From: Canna indica
Taxonomy: Eukaryota; Streptophyta; Magnoliopsida; Zingiberales; Cannaceae
DNA: 64,000 nt
NCBI GenBank assembly: GCA_034359265.1
Contig: CP136891.1
Location: 64,766,001 to 64,830,000 of the forward strand
Direction of reading: 5' to 3'
In this document: positions 34,201 through 49,200 of the stretch, piece after piece
Layout of the letters: every line of letters begins with the position of its first letter
How positions within the stretch are numbered: position 1 is the first letter of the stretch
Notes under the pieces: model-generated
The model's input: only the letters and a program-made list of their open reading frames with translations
Databases searched by the model: none
Told to the model about the DNA's origin: nothing
Position numbers and translations under genes: made by a program

Positions 34201-37200
34201 GACTGTCGGTTTCGTTATCAATATTTTTTTATAAAATTAATTAATTTAAAAATAAATCAAACTATATTTAAAAAATAAAAAATAAAAATCATCATTTTCA
34301 ACTCAAACTATTATCTTAAATTTACAAATTAATTAAACCAATTTATATCTAATTAAGTCAAATCCAAATTTTAAAATAACTCAATTTTCTTAAAGTTAAT
34401 CTATTATAATTAATCAACACTAATTTTAGACTACTAGACTTATTTTTTTTCTGAAATATTATAATAACTATTAATTAATTTTTATATCTAATTGAACAAA
34501 AAAATCTCAAACTACCAATAACTTAATTAATTAAATATTACAAATATTTTATAACTATATTAGCAAACATTTAATTTTGTAAACTAACTAAACATTAATT
34601 ACTACTAAAAATGTTCAAGAAAAATTAATATTACTTTTTATAGCCAAATAAATATTCACTGTTTCAATTAACTAAAACTTATGTTGTTTTCATTAACCAA
34701 ATGCGTTTTCAGAAAACTGAAAACTAGAAACCAAAACCAAGAAACCAAACCAGAAAATAATTTTCGCTAACCAAACCGCACCTAATCTACTCAGTGTACC
34801 ATAGATAACAACTAGCAGAACAGCCAAAGCCAAAAAAGAAAAATAGTGGAAAAGGCTGTAGCAAAAGATAACATGTGATGGAACAAAAGAGCGGCAGAAG
34901 CAACAAACATGGAACAGGAGACTGGGCTGAATACCTATGAGAGATTGATCACTAGATGATATGGATTGGAGTGGCCAGGAAGGACTGGTAAAGGCAACAA
35001 AATCATCATAAGAATAAAGGGGAAAGAATTAACAGCACTGACCAGGTTTCTATGGGATATAATTACAAGAGGGTATTGATTGGGGAACTGCATCTTGCTC
35101 ACAGTAAAACTATAAGAACTTCAGCTAACATCAGTAATGTGACAGTTAAATATCTCAAAAAGCCAGTGGAAACAATTTGTTGCTTAACATAGGAAACAAA
35201 ATAAGACCTGCAAAATGGAGGCCAGCATTTCTGCAGGAGATAGCAGTCATCATCATGTGTGAACCATCAAGTGAATGCACAAAATTTGGTGGAAAAGCTG
35301 TCTTCTGTCGTTTAACTGAAACCTGGCAAAAGCAAAAAAAAAAAAAAATCAGAAGAAGAAGATCAAAATGATGTATGATGAAGTTAGAAGAAGATATTAA
35401 GCTTACTGATTGACCCTCCCTTCGCAATGCCAGAACCTGAAGAGAAGTTCTTATCTGCAACAAAAAAAGTCAATAAACCCATAGAAGATACAACAATTAA
35501 TGCAACATTGAGTTAGCCTTATTTGATAAGTTATATGCCATCAGGATTCAATTAACTAAACCTAATATTCTAAGATATTAGTTTATCAGCATGAGAAACA
35601 TTCAAAGAACCAATGAGTCAAATCAAACAGCATAAGCTTCAAGACTAGAACTTGCAGATAGGTCATTTCTTTTTCCTACCATTCAATTCAAAGTAACTAT
35701 ATAGTAAAAGAAAAAACAGGAAAGAAAGTGAAAAAAAATAATGGAAGACCAGTAGTAGTAGTAGATGGATTACATACTTCATGACCAAACAATGAAAAGA
35801 TTAGCTATTTGACATCCTAAAAGTTATTATGAACGATCTACTATATTCCCTATTTTACTTGCACCTAGGAGGCTACTAGCCATCTCAAATTAAATCTTCT
35901 GCTTACTGGCATTTTGAGAAATACAATAGTATCTATTGTAGCAGCACTTTTAGATGGTTATTAACCAAGTAATAATAGAATGTTCATCTGCTATATGCCA
36001 ACCAATAAGGCTGATAGGCATATTACATAATAAGTTCATGTTACATACATGTAATAGATTCGCGAATTGAACTGAGATTAGAACTAGAAAGGTAAATAGG
36101 TAATATAACATGGACAAACATGAAAAAGATTTTGTTTCAGCAATTTGAGAATACCATGTACTAAAAACTCACCAAATGCCTTTCAGAATTTCGGTAAGGC
36201 TGTACAACTGGGAGCCCAAGAGGAGTTGTCCATCTCACAGGTTCATTCTCTGAAGCAATTATCTTTTAAAAACAAGAGCAGATGTAAGTACCGGTAAAAA
36301 ATTTCTTCCTTTTCGGAATTTAAAGAATTGGCACAATCTAGCTAAAGTTGTGAACAAATGGCCTTCTTAACATAGTCAAATAGATAAATTTCGATTAAAA
36401 GCTAACCATCCTACTAAACAGACAAAATAAGCAATATAGCCATAGGCACTTATTTGAGACTTGAGAATGAAATAAAGAAAATAAACCTTAGCACAATCTC
36501 CCAACCATTTCATAATACCCCGTGCAGCTTCGAACATCTCTCCTAGAGCATGGAAAGTTACCTTTATCAAAAAGCAAACTAGGTCAAATAAGCATTATTC
36601 TAAACTATACTAGAGTTAGAATAACCACAATATTGATTAGTGATAAAATAGTAATTACTTTAGTAACATAGCAAGATGCACTGAATAGTAGTCTTTCATC
36701 GGTTATTAGTCCCTTCTCTTCAAGCCTCCTTTTTATCTGCTCACGAGCACCAACATATGTGACACCATAAACTGACGTCATTACAGTCTGCTTAACAAGC
36801 TTCCGATCCACCTGAAAGCTACGAAGGTGAATGATGTGCTGAATATGTTAGGAAACTTGTTTTCAAGTTATAGTGATTGTGATAGGTGCCAGAAACAGAA
36901 TGAGAACATCTTTCACGTTGTTCCTAACTAACCTGACCAACTAGGGCTTTAGCCAACAAAGCTCTTGGATCAACAGCGGGATCTTTTTCAGAGTCTTTTC
37001 GTATTATTTCCAAGACCCTTCAGTTTGCAGAAAGAAATTTTACATAATTTAATCAAACAATGCATAATTGTAGAAAATTTGGTAAATGCAGATATCATAA
37101 GTCGGGTGCAAACAAGATAATCTACCACAACTTTTGGAAATTGGAAATCCCCAAATCCTAATATTGTAACAGATGCCATTATTAGCTGACAGTTACCTTC

Positions 37201-40200
37201 AATGACCCAATTAATGGATAGTTGAAGTTCCAGGCAGATCTAAAAGTAGAAGATAACAATTATACAACAACACTGACACAATAAATTAATGTCAGGCTGC
37301 CAGCAAAAGGGAGATGATGGATCTTGCAATTTCCAAAGAAAAAAATAATTAATAGGAACTTAACTATCATATCATACACCAAGAGTACCAACAGAAACTC
37401 AATTTCCAATCAGGCCTTGAATTTCTGGTTTCCATTCAACAAATAAGCCTAGTTGAAGTTATATAGGTCATCATTTTCAGACTGAGCCCTATTACTTCGA
37501 ATTGTCCTTTCATTGAGCGCCAAACCATTCATCTCATAGCTTGAAAAAAAAAAGGATGTGCCAGGTCATGAAATACATGCAATGCAGGGTCCAGGATAAT
37601 TGCCTGCTGCTACTTATGTCACTAGAACCATTATACTGCAATACAGGTTCAAGCAACAAGTGTTATACTGCATGAGCAAGGACCATATTGGTGGCATGCC
37701 CTGCTTCTAGCCAACAACAGGGCTAATGGATGCTAACAACACAGTACAACACCACAGCTTTCCCACAAGCATGCCAATGAGAAAATAAAAAGTTGGAAGT
37801 AAAAGAACCAAAGAAAAACCAACAAAAATATTTTTTTTAGAAAAATCTCAAACACCATTGTGGATATTCAAGCCTTTCCTAAGTCCCTAACAGGCTTTCA
37901 GCCAGTTCCCACAAATACTAGCAAACATGTTAGTAGGTAAGAGTGATGCACCAGATCCAGAAAACTCTGTGCAATGTGCATTAGTATCTCTCCTTCCTCT
38001 TAATCATTGCACATAGCAACCTAAAAACTATAGTCTAGTAGAGATTCATTTGCAAAAGCTTCTAAGATATGTCCAATTCATGACAGAGAAAACAATCATA
38101 AAGAAATGCTATAACTAATATATATCCCTCAACAAAAATTTAATAACGCATGCTCATTTGAGAGACAAATGAAATGGGACAGGTCAGGATACATATAAGG
38201 CAAGGTTTAAAATCTCATACCAGTACTCACCTTGGTGTTACAGTATAAGGTATACGGTATTTGAGGATTTTATATAGCCCTCAAAACCCTTAAAAACTAG
38301 TCCCGACAGCTGTAATAGCCATTGAGAACTGGCTGGAAAAAGCCCCAATGTCTATAAAATAGTGGTCGGGGTTGTATTGCACGGGACGGTACATGCATTG
38401 TACCACCCGGTACAACCGGTATGGCCAGTATATTGCATGTGCAAAACTGTACCAGTATCGATATTATCAAAAAAGGGTAGTACTGCCCATACCAAGCGGT
38501 ACTATATGAGGTATAAAATCATGTATAAGGTTAGTCAAATATTCATGAAAGTAGCAGACCGTGGAAAAGAAATCATATGTTATACAATAGATTTTTGAAC
38601 CTAACACTAAAGATAGATATAGTGAAAATACATCATTTATCCACACCAAATTCTTATGTTGACAGAAGTCACACATTGCAAATTTTAGGATAATAGATGT
38701 TAAATTTGATTGTGCGACCACTTCTCCAAAAGCTGAACTATTTAGCAAGAGCTCAATCTATAAGAGACAAACTAAACTAAATAGGCCCAATCTCAACATG
38801 TGCACTTGAATGAACCAAGAGGATATATGTGATTTTTATAGGAGTAAGAACTTCTACTCAAGTATCATGTTAAATTTGATTAGATGACTACCTATTCTGA
38901 AAGCTAAAAGCTATTCGAAAACCCAATATATACATTTATATTCTTGATAATGGAAAACATACCTGTCAGCTATCCCTGAATATACATCTGCAGGTTTCTC
39001 TCCCGCAACTAAGTTAACAGCAGCAGCTTCCAGCTGAATTTATAAAAGATCATCAAATAAGAGCAATTATTAGAAAGTAATTTGCAAAATACTTGTCATC
39101 ATAATAAATAATAATATATCAAAAGAAATTCAGAAAGTAATAATTTGATCAACTAGATGATGGTTATAATGGTTAAATGAAGAAGGTGGCCATATGATTG
39201 CAATCTCATTTAAGAAGGCAAAAGAATTAAGCATCTGATTCAAAAGGTTATATTCTAAAAGATTCAGAAACTAAAAGTATCCTATTAGCAATATAATTTC
39301 ACAGTTACCACAACTCCACAAGCATCAGGTATCAAAGAAAAATGCTGCATATATAGCAAAACAAGTAAAAGGGAAACATTTACTAGAGGTGGTAATAAAC
39401 TTACACTGTCTCTTCCTAGAGCGGCATAATGTTGCAAGCCATTACAGGAACCATCCTAAATAAATCAAGTTAGAAAAACCACATAAAATAGAACAATTTA
39501 TGGTATAAATAGCTCAATAAGAATATCAGGTACATTCGAACTAAAAAGAATATCAATTTGTACCAGAATGAATCAAATTGAAGGTATAGCAAATATATGG
39601 TACAACAAATGAAAATATAGATAGATAACAAAAACATCTGAACAACATGTAGATACCAAATATAGGAAAGCATGTAAAAAATTCTTCGATAGCAAATAAA
39701 CATGTTTTTGATATGTCTGTGCATTAATAGTAAAACCTATGAATATCACAAAACAGTCAAATGCGAAGCTTTCAATAATAATCATGATATACTCGTAGTG
39801 TATGCATTAATGAAAGATTTCCTATATGGCACCATAAAAACCAATCTATAATGGCACGTGTAGTAATTAATCTCCCACTTATTTGGCATCCACTATAGAA
39901 GGCCTTCTACCATTTGATAAAAGGGAATCCATAATGTTGCAGTGCTTCCAAGACTCTTACCCTATGTATCCCCACTATAGAAGGCCTTCTACCATTTGAT
40001 AAAAGGGAATCCATAATGTTGCAGTGCTTCCAAGACTCTTACCCTATGTTTGGTCGAGGAGGTAGCTAAGGGGGAGGGGAGGTAAGGGAGTTTTTTTTAT
40101 GATTGGTTCAAGAGTTTTAGGAATTTAAATGCATAGATTGGTCTCTTTCCTATTAGCTTACGTTTTGGGGAAAGTTGGTCGTCCAATCAAATTAACATGG

Positions 40201-43200
40201 TATCGCAGCAAAGAGGTAATCCGTTGGAATCCTCCTAGCATCAATATTTTTTAGAAAAATATCCCCACTTCACTTAAGTCGATTCACGTGTTGAGTTTGG
40301 GTCAGTCTACTCAAGTTTTCTTGCCCAAACCTAAGGGGGAGTATTAAAAACATAAATGCATAGATTGGGCTCTTTCCTGACAACTTAAGCTTTTGGGAAA
40401 ATTGATCATCCAATCAAATTTAACAAATACAAAAGCATATCAACAACAAATAAAAATATTTTTTTATAGCGCAGACTGCAGAATCAGTTCCTGAATCTTT
40501 TAAGGATATCAAATAGTCTCAAAATTTCTAGGATAAAACACCACCATAAAGAAAATTGTGAAAGGAAAAATAAAAACAAATAAAATCTTGGAAATTGTGC
40601 AAGAACAAAAGAGAAGCAATTAAAGTGTTTGGCGCATTAACAACTAGGGTTGTGCAAAACCTGAACCGATCCGAATAAACTGAATAAACCGACCCAAAAT
40701 TTGCATTCGGGTCGGGTTATTAAGGGTTATTTGGGTCGGGTCGGGTCGGGTAGTGGAATTTGTTATTTCTCGGGTTCGGGTTAGGGTCGAGTCGAGTTAA
40801 AACCTTGAAAACCCCGAAAAACCCAAACCGAACCAAAATATATATAATTATGTATATTACAATTGCAAAAGGTAATAGTTGGCCTGGTGGTTGGGACATT
40901 GGAAATGAAATCCAATGTCTTGAGTTCGAATCCCAGTAGAGTCATATTCTTATACCTTTTTTAAACTTTTTTCACCATTTTTTAAACTTTTTTTTAAAGA
41001 GAATTCGGGTTATTAGGGTCGGGGCCCGATCTTATTCAATTTAATTGGGTCAGGCCCCTACTTCTTATTCGGATAGGGTCCGGTGGTGTTGGAGCCTCCT
41101 TATTCCGGTTCGGGTTATTCGGGTCGGGTTTTGACCCGACTCGACCGATGCTCACCCCTATTAACAACAACAAAAACAAATTAAAGAAAAAAATGAAAGC
41201 TAATAAGAAAAAGAATTATAGAAAAGGAATAATATAAGCAAGCAAATAAGGAAGAGAAGGAATTAGAAGAAGCACAATGAGAGAGGATTTGATCCGTATG
41301 AATCACATGATTCATATTGGTTTAAGCAGGGACTTAATACTGACTAACCGGCATGGTACTCTTAGCATTACGACATGATACCCGCAATACCACTACTAAG
41401 ACTTGAAACCTTGCTAAATTGTGCTTTGACTCATTCCTAAAGACCATGCAACTATGCCAACACATCTTCACTGGAAACAGGAAGTTCAATATTTCAAGCA
41501 TATCAAGTCCTGCTCCTGAAATGCCATAATAGATATTCCAAAAGTACATGGTGTCTACCAACCAGATACTAATATCAAGTCATAGTAGTAGAGCATTAAA
41601 ACATATAGCAAACTGTATTCTGCTTTAAACAGGTAATAATACACATATGAAGTGGTCTACCTAAGTTGATACCATATAAATCAGTCATGTGGCTGACTCT
41701 ATTGAGAAGAATGTCAAGAGAAGTAAATTAGGCAAAATAACAACCATCAGATTTCTCTATATTAGCTAATTATGTATGTCCTCTATGAATGCATGTAAAA
41801 AATATTAAAAGTTTGTGTATAGAACTTGGCTCTAATGAGTAGCAATTTGTAGAAAATGAAAAAAACAGTGGCAGCAAATTAACAATAAAACCTATTGATG
41901 GGCTAATTTTCTCTTAGAAAATTAAATCCTTGAATCAGAGATAAACTTCTGTATCAAAGTAAGTGAGCACCTGATGAATGGGCAAGTGAGAGATGGCCAT
42001 GTGTGGTGATGAGCTTTTCAAGGCATTAGTAAGGTCAATGCAAGCAGCCAAGCACTGAAATGGATCTTCAGCGGTTATCCACCAGCGCTTGCCATCAATG
42101 GGATTTTCTGCTGAATCAAATATTTCACTCAAATGGTTCTCCACAAAAAGTAGTCTCTTGTCATAGCAAAGCTTTTCAACACCTCCACCATATATGTTTG
42201 CCAAATGTATTTTCAGCCAGCGTAAACCAGACTTCCCTAGGGGTTTCCCTTCAGCAAATTCCAGCATTCCACGACACAAATCTGAACTTAGATGATTTAG
42301 ATGTGGATGCATTGGGTATGCACGACCTCGGAAGTCAAGATTGTGAGGATAATAGAATCCTTCCTCATCACTCATTTTACGGGCTACCTGTTCCAAGCAT
42401 ATATGATTTATCAGTAAACATGGATGGAGGAAATGACAATATATGACTAGAATAGTTTAGAGGAAAAACCAGCAACTGCCTAACTGAAACATAGCAAGTA
42501 CTAAGAGCAGGATGTCATACAGAAAGCTTAAGCTCTACATCACAACGTTGAGCATGCATCTCACTATTAGCTTTCTTAGTTTTTCTAGTATTCCATCTCC
42601 ATTTCTTGATCTCATTCAAATCCTCCAAGTCAGGCCTATCAGGCAGTTGGATCTACAACAAATCATCACACAAGACAAGATGAGTAACCTATCTACGAAT
42701 GGTGATACCTGAGCTGAAAACATTTTCAATATCCACTCACATCTTTCCGATCCACCAAACCTGCAATACCTCCTCCTTGGCTCCAAACAATCTCCACAAC
42801 ATTAAGAACTCTTTTATTTATCCTCCATTTGGTTCTTCCAAGTATATCTAGTGCCTAAGAAAATGGACAACACAGTTATTCAAGTATAAGTTTATTCTTT
42901 CATTACATATATATATATTATATTATTGCAAAGATTGAATTGGAATAACACAAGCTGGTTGACAACTACAAAGAATAATAAATAGGCTAAAAGTGCAAGT
43001 AAAGGATAATAATTAAATGTAAAGATGTGTTGTTAGGAAAAGGCCTCCATAAACCTAACTAAAGAGATCAGGTTGGAGGAACAAATAACCACCATGAACA
43101 CAAGAGTAAACAAGTTATGCCATCAATTTCATCTATTGTACTGTTGTAAAGTGTTACTCTTTAAGGAGTGGTCTCAGTGCACAAGGCTCGTCTGGATTTG

Positions 43201-46200
43201 CCTCCCATGGGAAGGATGGCTCACTGACTTGATGTGAAACGGGTAGCAAAATTTTCAGGAGGTTAGCTTTTCTAGAGGTTTAGTTATAGCAAGTTGTGGG
43301 GACTGCAGTTTTTCCCAAGCCTTAGAGAAGAGGTGTGAAGGGAAGGTTTTGGATGAAACTTTTCAGAGAATGATCAAGGACCAAATGCTTTCCTAATTTG
43401 ACAAAATGTTCTCAGTGCATTCAAGATATTATACTCTTCAATCTGCACAAAGGAATCGAAATTTGGAGGGGAGGCCTCATTGTAGCTTTCTGGACTATCT
43501 TGTTTTTAACCAGTTTGGTACTCTGCAGTTGTCACTTAGTACTCTACTTAGGAAGTAGACCTACAGTAGTTAGCAATTTGTGCTTGGGAAGTGAGCACTT
43601 GGTACTCAGGAAGTAGGTATTCGAGAAGTCAGCATTCACTAAGAAATGGGCATTTGCTACCTAGAAAGTTGTTACTTGGGAAATGAGCATCCGGTGTTTG
43701 AGAAGTCAGTGTTTAGTGCATGGGAAAAGGTATTTGGCACTTTACTCGAGGATTCTTTGTGGCTTAGGCTTCAAGGGCATCTTTGTTTACCCTAATCTCC
43801 TATGTTATAAAGGGGAGTCGTAGTCATCGTAAAAGTGAGAGGCCTTAGTGATTCTTCTTGCACATAACCCTAATTATTATTCCTTATTCTATTATGGACG
43901 TAAACGATCTTGTTGGAGCATGTAAAACTTTGTCTCCAATGTGTGCTCTTCTCCTCGCTGCTTTCTTTTTGTTCTACCTCTTGCTCCATTGATTCCTAAA
44001 TCGCACCAGGGTTAATATTGCCCAAAGATTCCCTCCATAATAATGTACGCAACTTACCCTTGCATTGCAAAAAGATTCTCTCTCCTTGCAATGATTCTCT
44101 CTCCTACTCAAACCCTCATGTCCCAGGTTGAAACGGTGCAACTGTGCTCGCCCTCTAACTTCTCAAGCATTCTATATCACCGATTGACTTCAACTGAAAC
44201 ACAAGATAATGTAGGTGCATTTTGTTTACTGTCTTTAGAATAAATTTATCATTTCAGTGGTTATTTGCAAATGAATAAGTTGCAACATTGATCTTATTTG
44301 TTTCTACACCATTCTTAAGTCTACTCAGGAAGAAGCAAAAGAAATCAAGCTAGAAATACGGAGAGTTGAAAAACACGTTCAACAAAAGATTCTATATAAT
44401 GAAGGGAAAAACAGCTCCAACAACAAATATTGCTGATAAATACATCCATAAGAGAGAAGCAAGTAAAAATGATTTTTGGCCTCATATGAAGAACTAAGAT
44501 TCTTAGAATATATATATATATATACATATTCGTTATTTTTGTATCAAATCAATTAAAAGTGGTAAGTGGATGAATTTATAATACTAAATGCATATATATT
44601 TTTGTTATCCACATTATATTCATTCAGTGTGAGCTGTGAAGTTAAATCCTTAAGGGCTCTTTCAATTACATCAGTGCCAAAGAATTTGTCCTGCACCATA
44701 ACACCACACAACAAAGAATCAAAGACTATAAGGTGCAAACATTGTTGCTTTTACCTTGCAAATTGTCCAACAGACTCTTATAGTATTTTTTATTAGTTGC
44801 TTCAGGGAAATCACAACCAACAAATGGTTCTTGACATAGCTCAACTGCAAGCATCAATTATGTGGAGATGATCTATAGCTCCATTTTATGTTTCTTTGAT
44901 TTATTACTAACTTATTGTCCATTCTTTAAACTGTTGCAGCTGGAACAATCATCTAAGGTACTAAGATAAAGTAATGGCAATTGTAATTTCAATCATATCC
45001 TATGGTTCATATCTCTATGGTATCGAGTCTTTAACAGGAAAACTTGAATGTTGAAAATTTACACCTCTTAGAAACATTTGACCAGCTCTTGTCTGCGAAT
45101 GGAAAATTATGAAGCAAATTAAACTAAACAAAAAATTTAGATCATTTGCTAGCAAATAAAATTGTGTCGTTAGAGCAAAGCTTCATTGTTGTTTTCTCAC
45201 CAAAATCCACTTGAATGAATGGAAATGAAAGATAATGCAAGAATCTAGCTGTCAAAAGTATTTTATAACTAATTAGGTACTAATAAAGATATCAACTATG
45301 AGACACCTTGAAGGAATCTGCATTGACCACCCTGATTAGGGCCCTTCGTTTATATTATGAAGCTTGAATAATTAGCTCACAGTGTCTCACTTTACTTGAT
45401 GTTTTTACATAACTTTATTATTCTCCAATATAATATGTTTGATTTTTTGTAAGTCTTATGTAAATCCGAATCTAGTTGTCAAAAATATAGTGCAAGAATC
45501 TAGTTGTAGGCACTGATAAGGATGTCAATTTTCACCCAACGTGATTAGGACCGGTGCTTACGTTATGGAGCAGAGATGATTAAACCACACTCCATTTTGA
45601 CTTGCTTGGTCTCTGCCTTAATCTTTGCTCTAATCTTAATTATATATACACAAGTAATAATTCTAACATAAACCTGCATCCCCCCTACCCCCAACATCCC
45701 CTACACACGTTTCGACGACCCTAGGCGGGGATGCGAAAGAGGAGTTTACTCCTACCCCAAACCACGCTAGACATATGAAGCGGACAAAAACCCTTGCCCT
45801 GTCTTATTGTCAACCCAAGAAAGTAATGAGGTTTTAGCATATTTCATGGAAGCTAAATTGTCCAGGAAATTGCCATAAATGCAATTAAGCCGATTGCGTA
45901 ACTTGGTTTTATACTTAAGAAAGGAAGGTTTTATCATGTAAGAATTGATGCAAACATGGAGAGCTGAATAGAAGGACATATAGATATCTAAACCTCAAAT
46001 ACTTTCTGCAACTGTTTCCTCGGAACACTTTTGATTGCATGTCGTTGTTCTTTTGCTCCACGTGTCCGCATAACATACGAAGGCAAGAACAAATGTCCAC
46101 CATTGTCATACCTTAACAGGCAAAGAAATGTATAGACATCCATATTAGTAACATCAAAACAGGACATGAGAAAAGAGGTGCAATAAAAAACCCAGCTTTT

Positions 46201-49200
46201 AGGTTCCTCTGACAACTCACAAGTATATGGTGTAATAAGCAAAATATCAATTGTTCATGTGCCTCTCACAACTCACAAGTATAAATTCTCTGCCATAGAT
46301 TATTTTGCTGACAAAGTACTCTAAACTTCGGATAAGGCATAAATATGAAGTAATTTTACTAAATATTATTTATATATTACTTAAATCATACCCCTTCCAT
46401 CTTTTTGGAGGTATCAACATTGGGAGGTAAGGAATGTCCATGTGCCTAGCCTGCAAGTACATATTGTCAAATCAGAATATTTTTAAATCAAAACTCAAAG
46501 GAATAACCATAAGTAACAGCATACATAATATGAAATGAAGCTTGTCCAACTTAGATGAATGATTAAACAAGTAATCACTGAACCAAACTGGATAGTTTTA
46601 TTTGCTTCTTTTAATGTAAGTTTTGGCCAGTATCAGGATTTAGTGATATAAGTAAACCTGAGACCTTTTATACAGGTCTGATGCACAGGCTGCTCTCTGA
46701 GAACCACCATAACTGTAGAGGTGGAATCATGGAATGGCCTTGCTGAGTAAACTTTAAAATACTTTTCAACTGTCAAACACAAACCTGTTGAACACATTAT
46801 GGCTTACCTGAGACCGACTCTTGCTAAAAATATTAGTTCAGACTTCAGATCTTATTTTCTAAATTTCTAAACCTAGACATACGAAATCTTTTCCCTCTTG
46901 CTCTGCAGTCAGATTTGGACAAAAAGGCATATACAGGATCCAACATTTTCCAGGTTGAACGGATTAACTAAAAGATTTCCAATGTCCCCATAGTACTCTC
47001 CACACATAGTGCCTAGAAGTTTCGCATCAGCCAGCAAAATTGTCCAAACAAGTTAGTAATTTATACGGGTTATGATTACAAGAACTAAAAGATTGCCAAT
47101 GTCCTCATAGCACTCTCCACTCATAGTGCCTAGAAGTTTTGTCAGTCAGCAAAATTGTCCAAACGAGATAGGAAGCTTTATTGGTTATGCTTAAAAGAGA
47201 TGCATGCATATTTCTCAATTTTCTGCCAGTCCTCTATTGTACATAATAAGATATAATACTATGAGAATATCTTAAGTATCAAAGCCATTAGATTCTTTCC
47301 ATTTTCCATATTCAGTGCTTATATGACTACATATCCCTGAATATAGAGGACTCCTCCAAAATTTTCTAGAAAAAAACTATTTTATGTCCCTTCATAATTC
47401 CCTGTTTAAAGTTCAAGCCCATCATAGACACCATATGAAATATTATTTAAAAAAGTATAAGAATGAGCAAAATGAAACAATACCAAACATAACCCATGAT
47501 CAAAAAGTTGGCCCAAGTTTCTCCAGGTTTTCTAATTTGAAATTTCTATCAGGCTGAGCATTGGCCCAACATGGATTGTCTTGAGACCTATTCCACAAAT
47601 TAGCCTAAGATAAATAGAATCAGGCTCGGTTTTGCCCAAGACTATGCTGGGGATTGAGACTTGAGCTTTATGTCTGCTTTGTGACAGACACAACTTGGAC
47701 AACCATGGTAGACACCATAGATATGGATCTCAAGTAGTAACTAAAACTTCTGTGGAAAATTATATAGGTAAACAACCAAGGCGATGCATAGTTCAAGGGA
47801 ATGAAATAGTCAGCAATAGAATAACAAAAATTGTATTATTCACTGGCTTAGCTTGAATAAGCCACAACTCACAGTGCTATCAAGCCCCTTATAAATTAAT
47901 GGATCGCATTCTATCACCCCATATCTGTTCATTGATTTCCTGTATGAACAAATGGTAAAAGGTTTTTAAGTTCATGAAGAATAAAAATCATAAAATGGGG
48001 ATGTGCAACCAAAGAATGAAGAGGAAAGAATAAACTCATCTTACCCATCTTCCTTGGAAAAATTTTTAAATGTGTGCCTAAAAGCAGGTCGAAATTCAGG
48101 TGGACTATCAGCTGATGGATCAGATGGTACTTGTATAAATGCCGATTCTATAAGTAACTCAATTAAGCGACTCCCCAACTGCATATAAAAGAGGGAAAGG
48201 AAGCTTCTTTATTACAAGAGTCAAACAAATAACACTTGATGTCTAACCACTGATGATACAGATGCACAAACCTTGGCTTGGCCATCACGACCCCAAGAGT
48301 CTATCTGAAGCTCATTTCTTAGAATCTTCTGTACCTCAATCATCTTCTTCATTTTTATCAGTTTCATCACTTTTTTTCCCAACATCTCTTGATGTTTGTC
48401 CAAGATACCATTTTTATTAGATCCACCAGTCCTTCCTGATCCTTTACTCTTCTCAAGATAAGCCTGGATCCTAAACTGCAATGAGAAATAGATAGCAGAA
48501 TGATAAGAATAAGGATAAAGCCTTCACTAGATGGGAAGACTTCTTGTGGCGGTGTGCCTAAAATACTCTTCATATTTTAGAGACAAGAATCTACATATAT
48601 TTAACTGATGGAGATTATCAATTGCAATTAAACTGTAGAAAACCATGGTAGGAATTACAAAAATTTATATCAGCAAAATTTTATTTCTCGAATCATTTCT
48701 AACAATATAAATATATTTTTTTTATTTGTTCAATCAGTTTTTTATGGTGGTGGTAAAGTTTTCATTAGAAATTTAGATATGGTTTCTAGGAATAATAATG
48801 AGGTAAGCTTTGAAAGCAAATTCCTAACTTAAATATACCCATATTTTGGTAATCTTGAACTAGCAATATGATCAGTTAACACAATTTAAAGAAAAATTTA
48901 CCCACGACATAATGTTGTAACTCCGAAAAAAGAAAGATAAATAGGATTCTACATGCATTGGACACAACATAAGAAGAGAAAGGAGGACCTCAGAGAGGGT
49001 GGGGAGGAGATGGTACCTCCTGTTCAATGGCTTCACCAATATGAATTGCTGCATGAACTACCCGAATACACCACTCCTCTTGGCCCACCATTAACAGCCC
49101 CATCATCTTATGCATTGTGATAACTGCCATCTTATCCGCTGGCAAGAGCCCAATATGCTGGGCATAGGCAGCCTTCTGCCTCTTTGTCTTCTGCAACTTC

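Noticed and set aside
38362..38598. Plus-strand 78-codon frame in RPOT intron 11
   Set aside because: It lies inside the GGTAC palindromic repeat and has no conserved features.
40868..40950. Functional tRNA gene
   Set aside because: A and B boxes are present but acceptor and anticodon stems could not be paired by eye, and the segment is embedded in a transposon.
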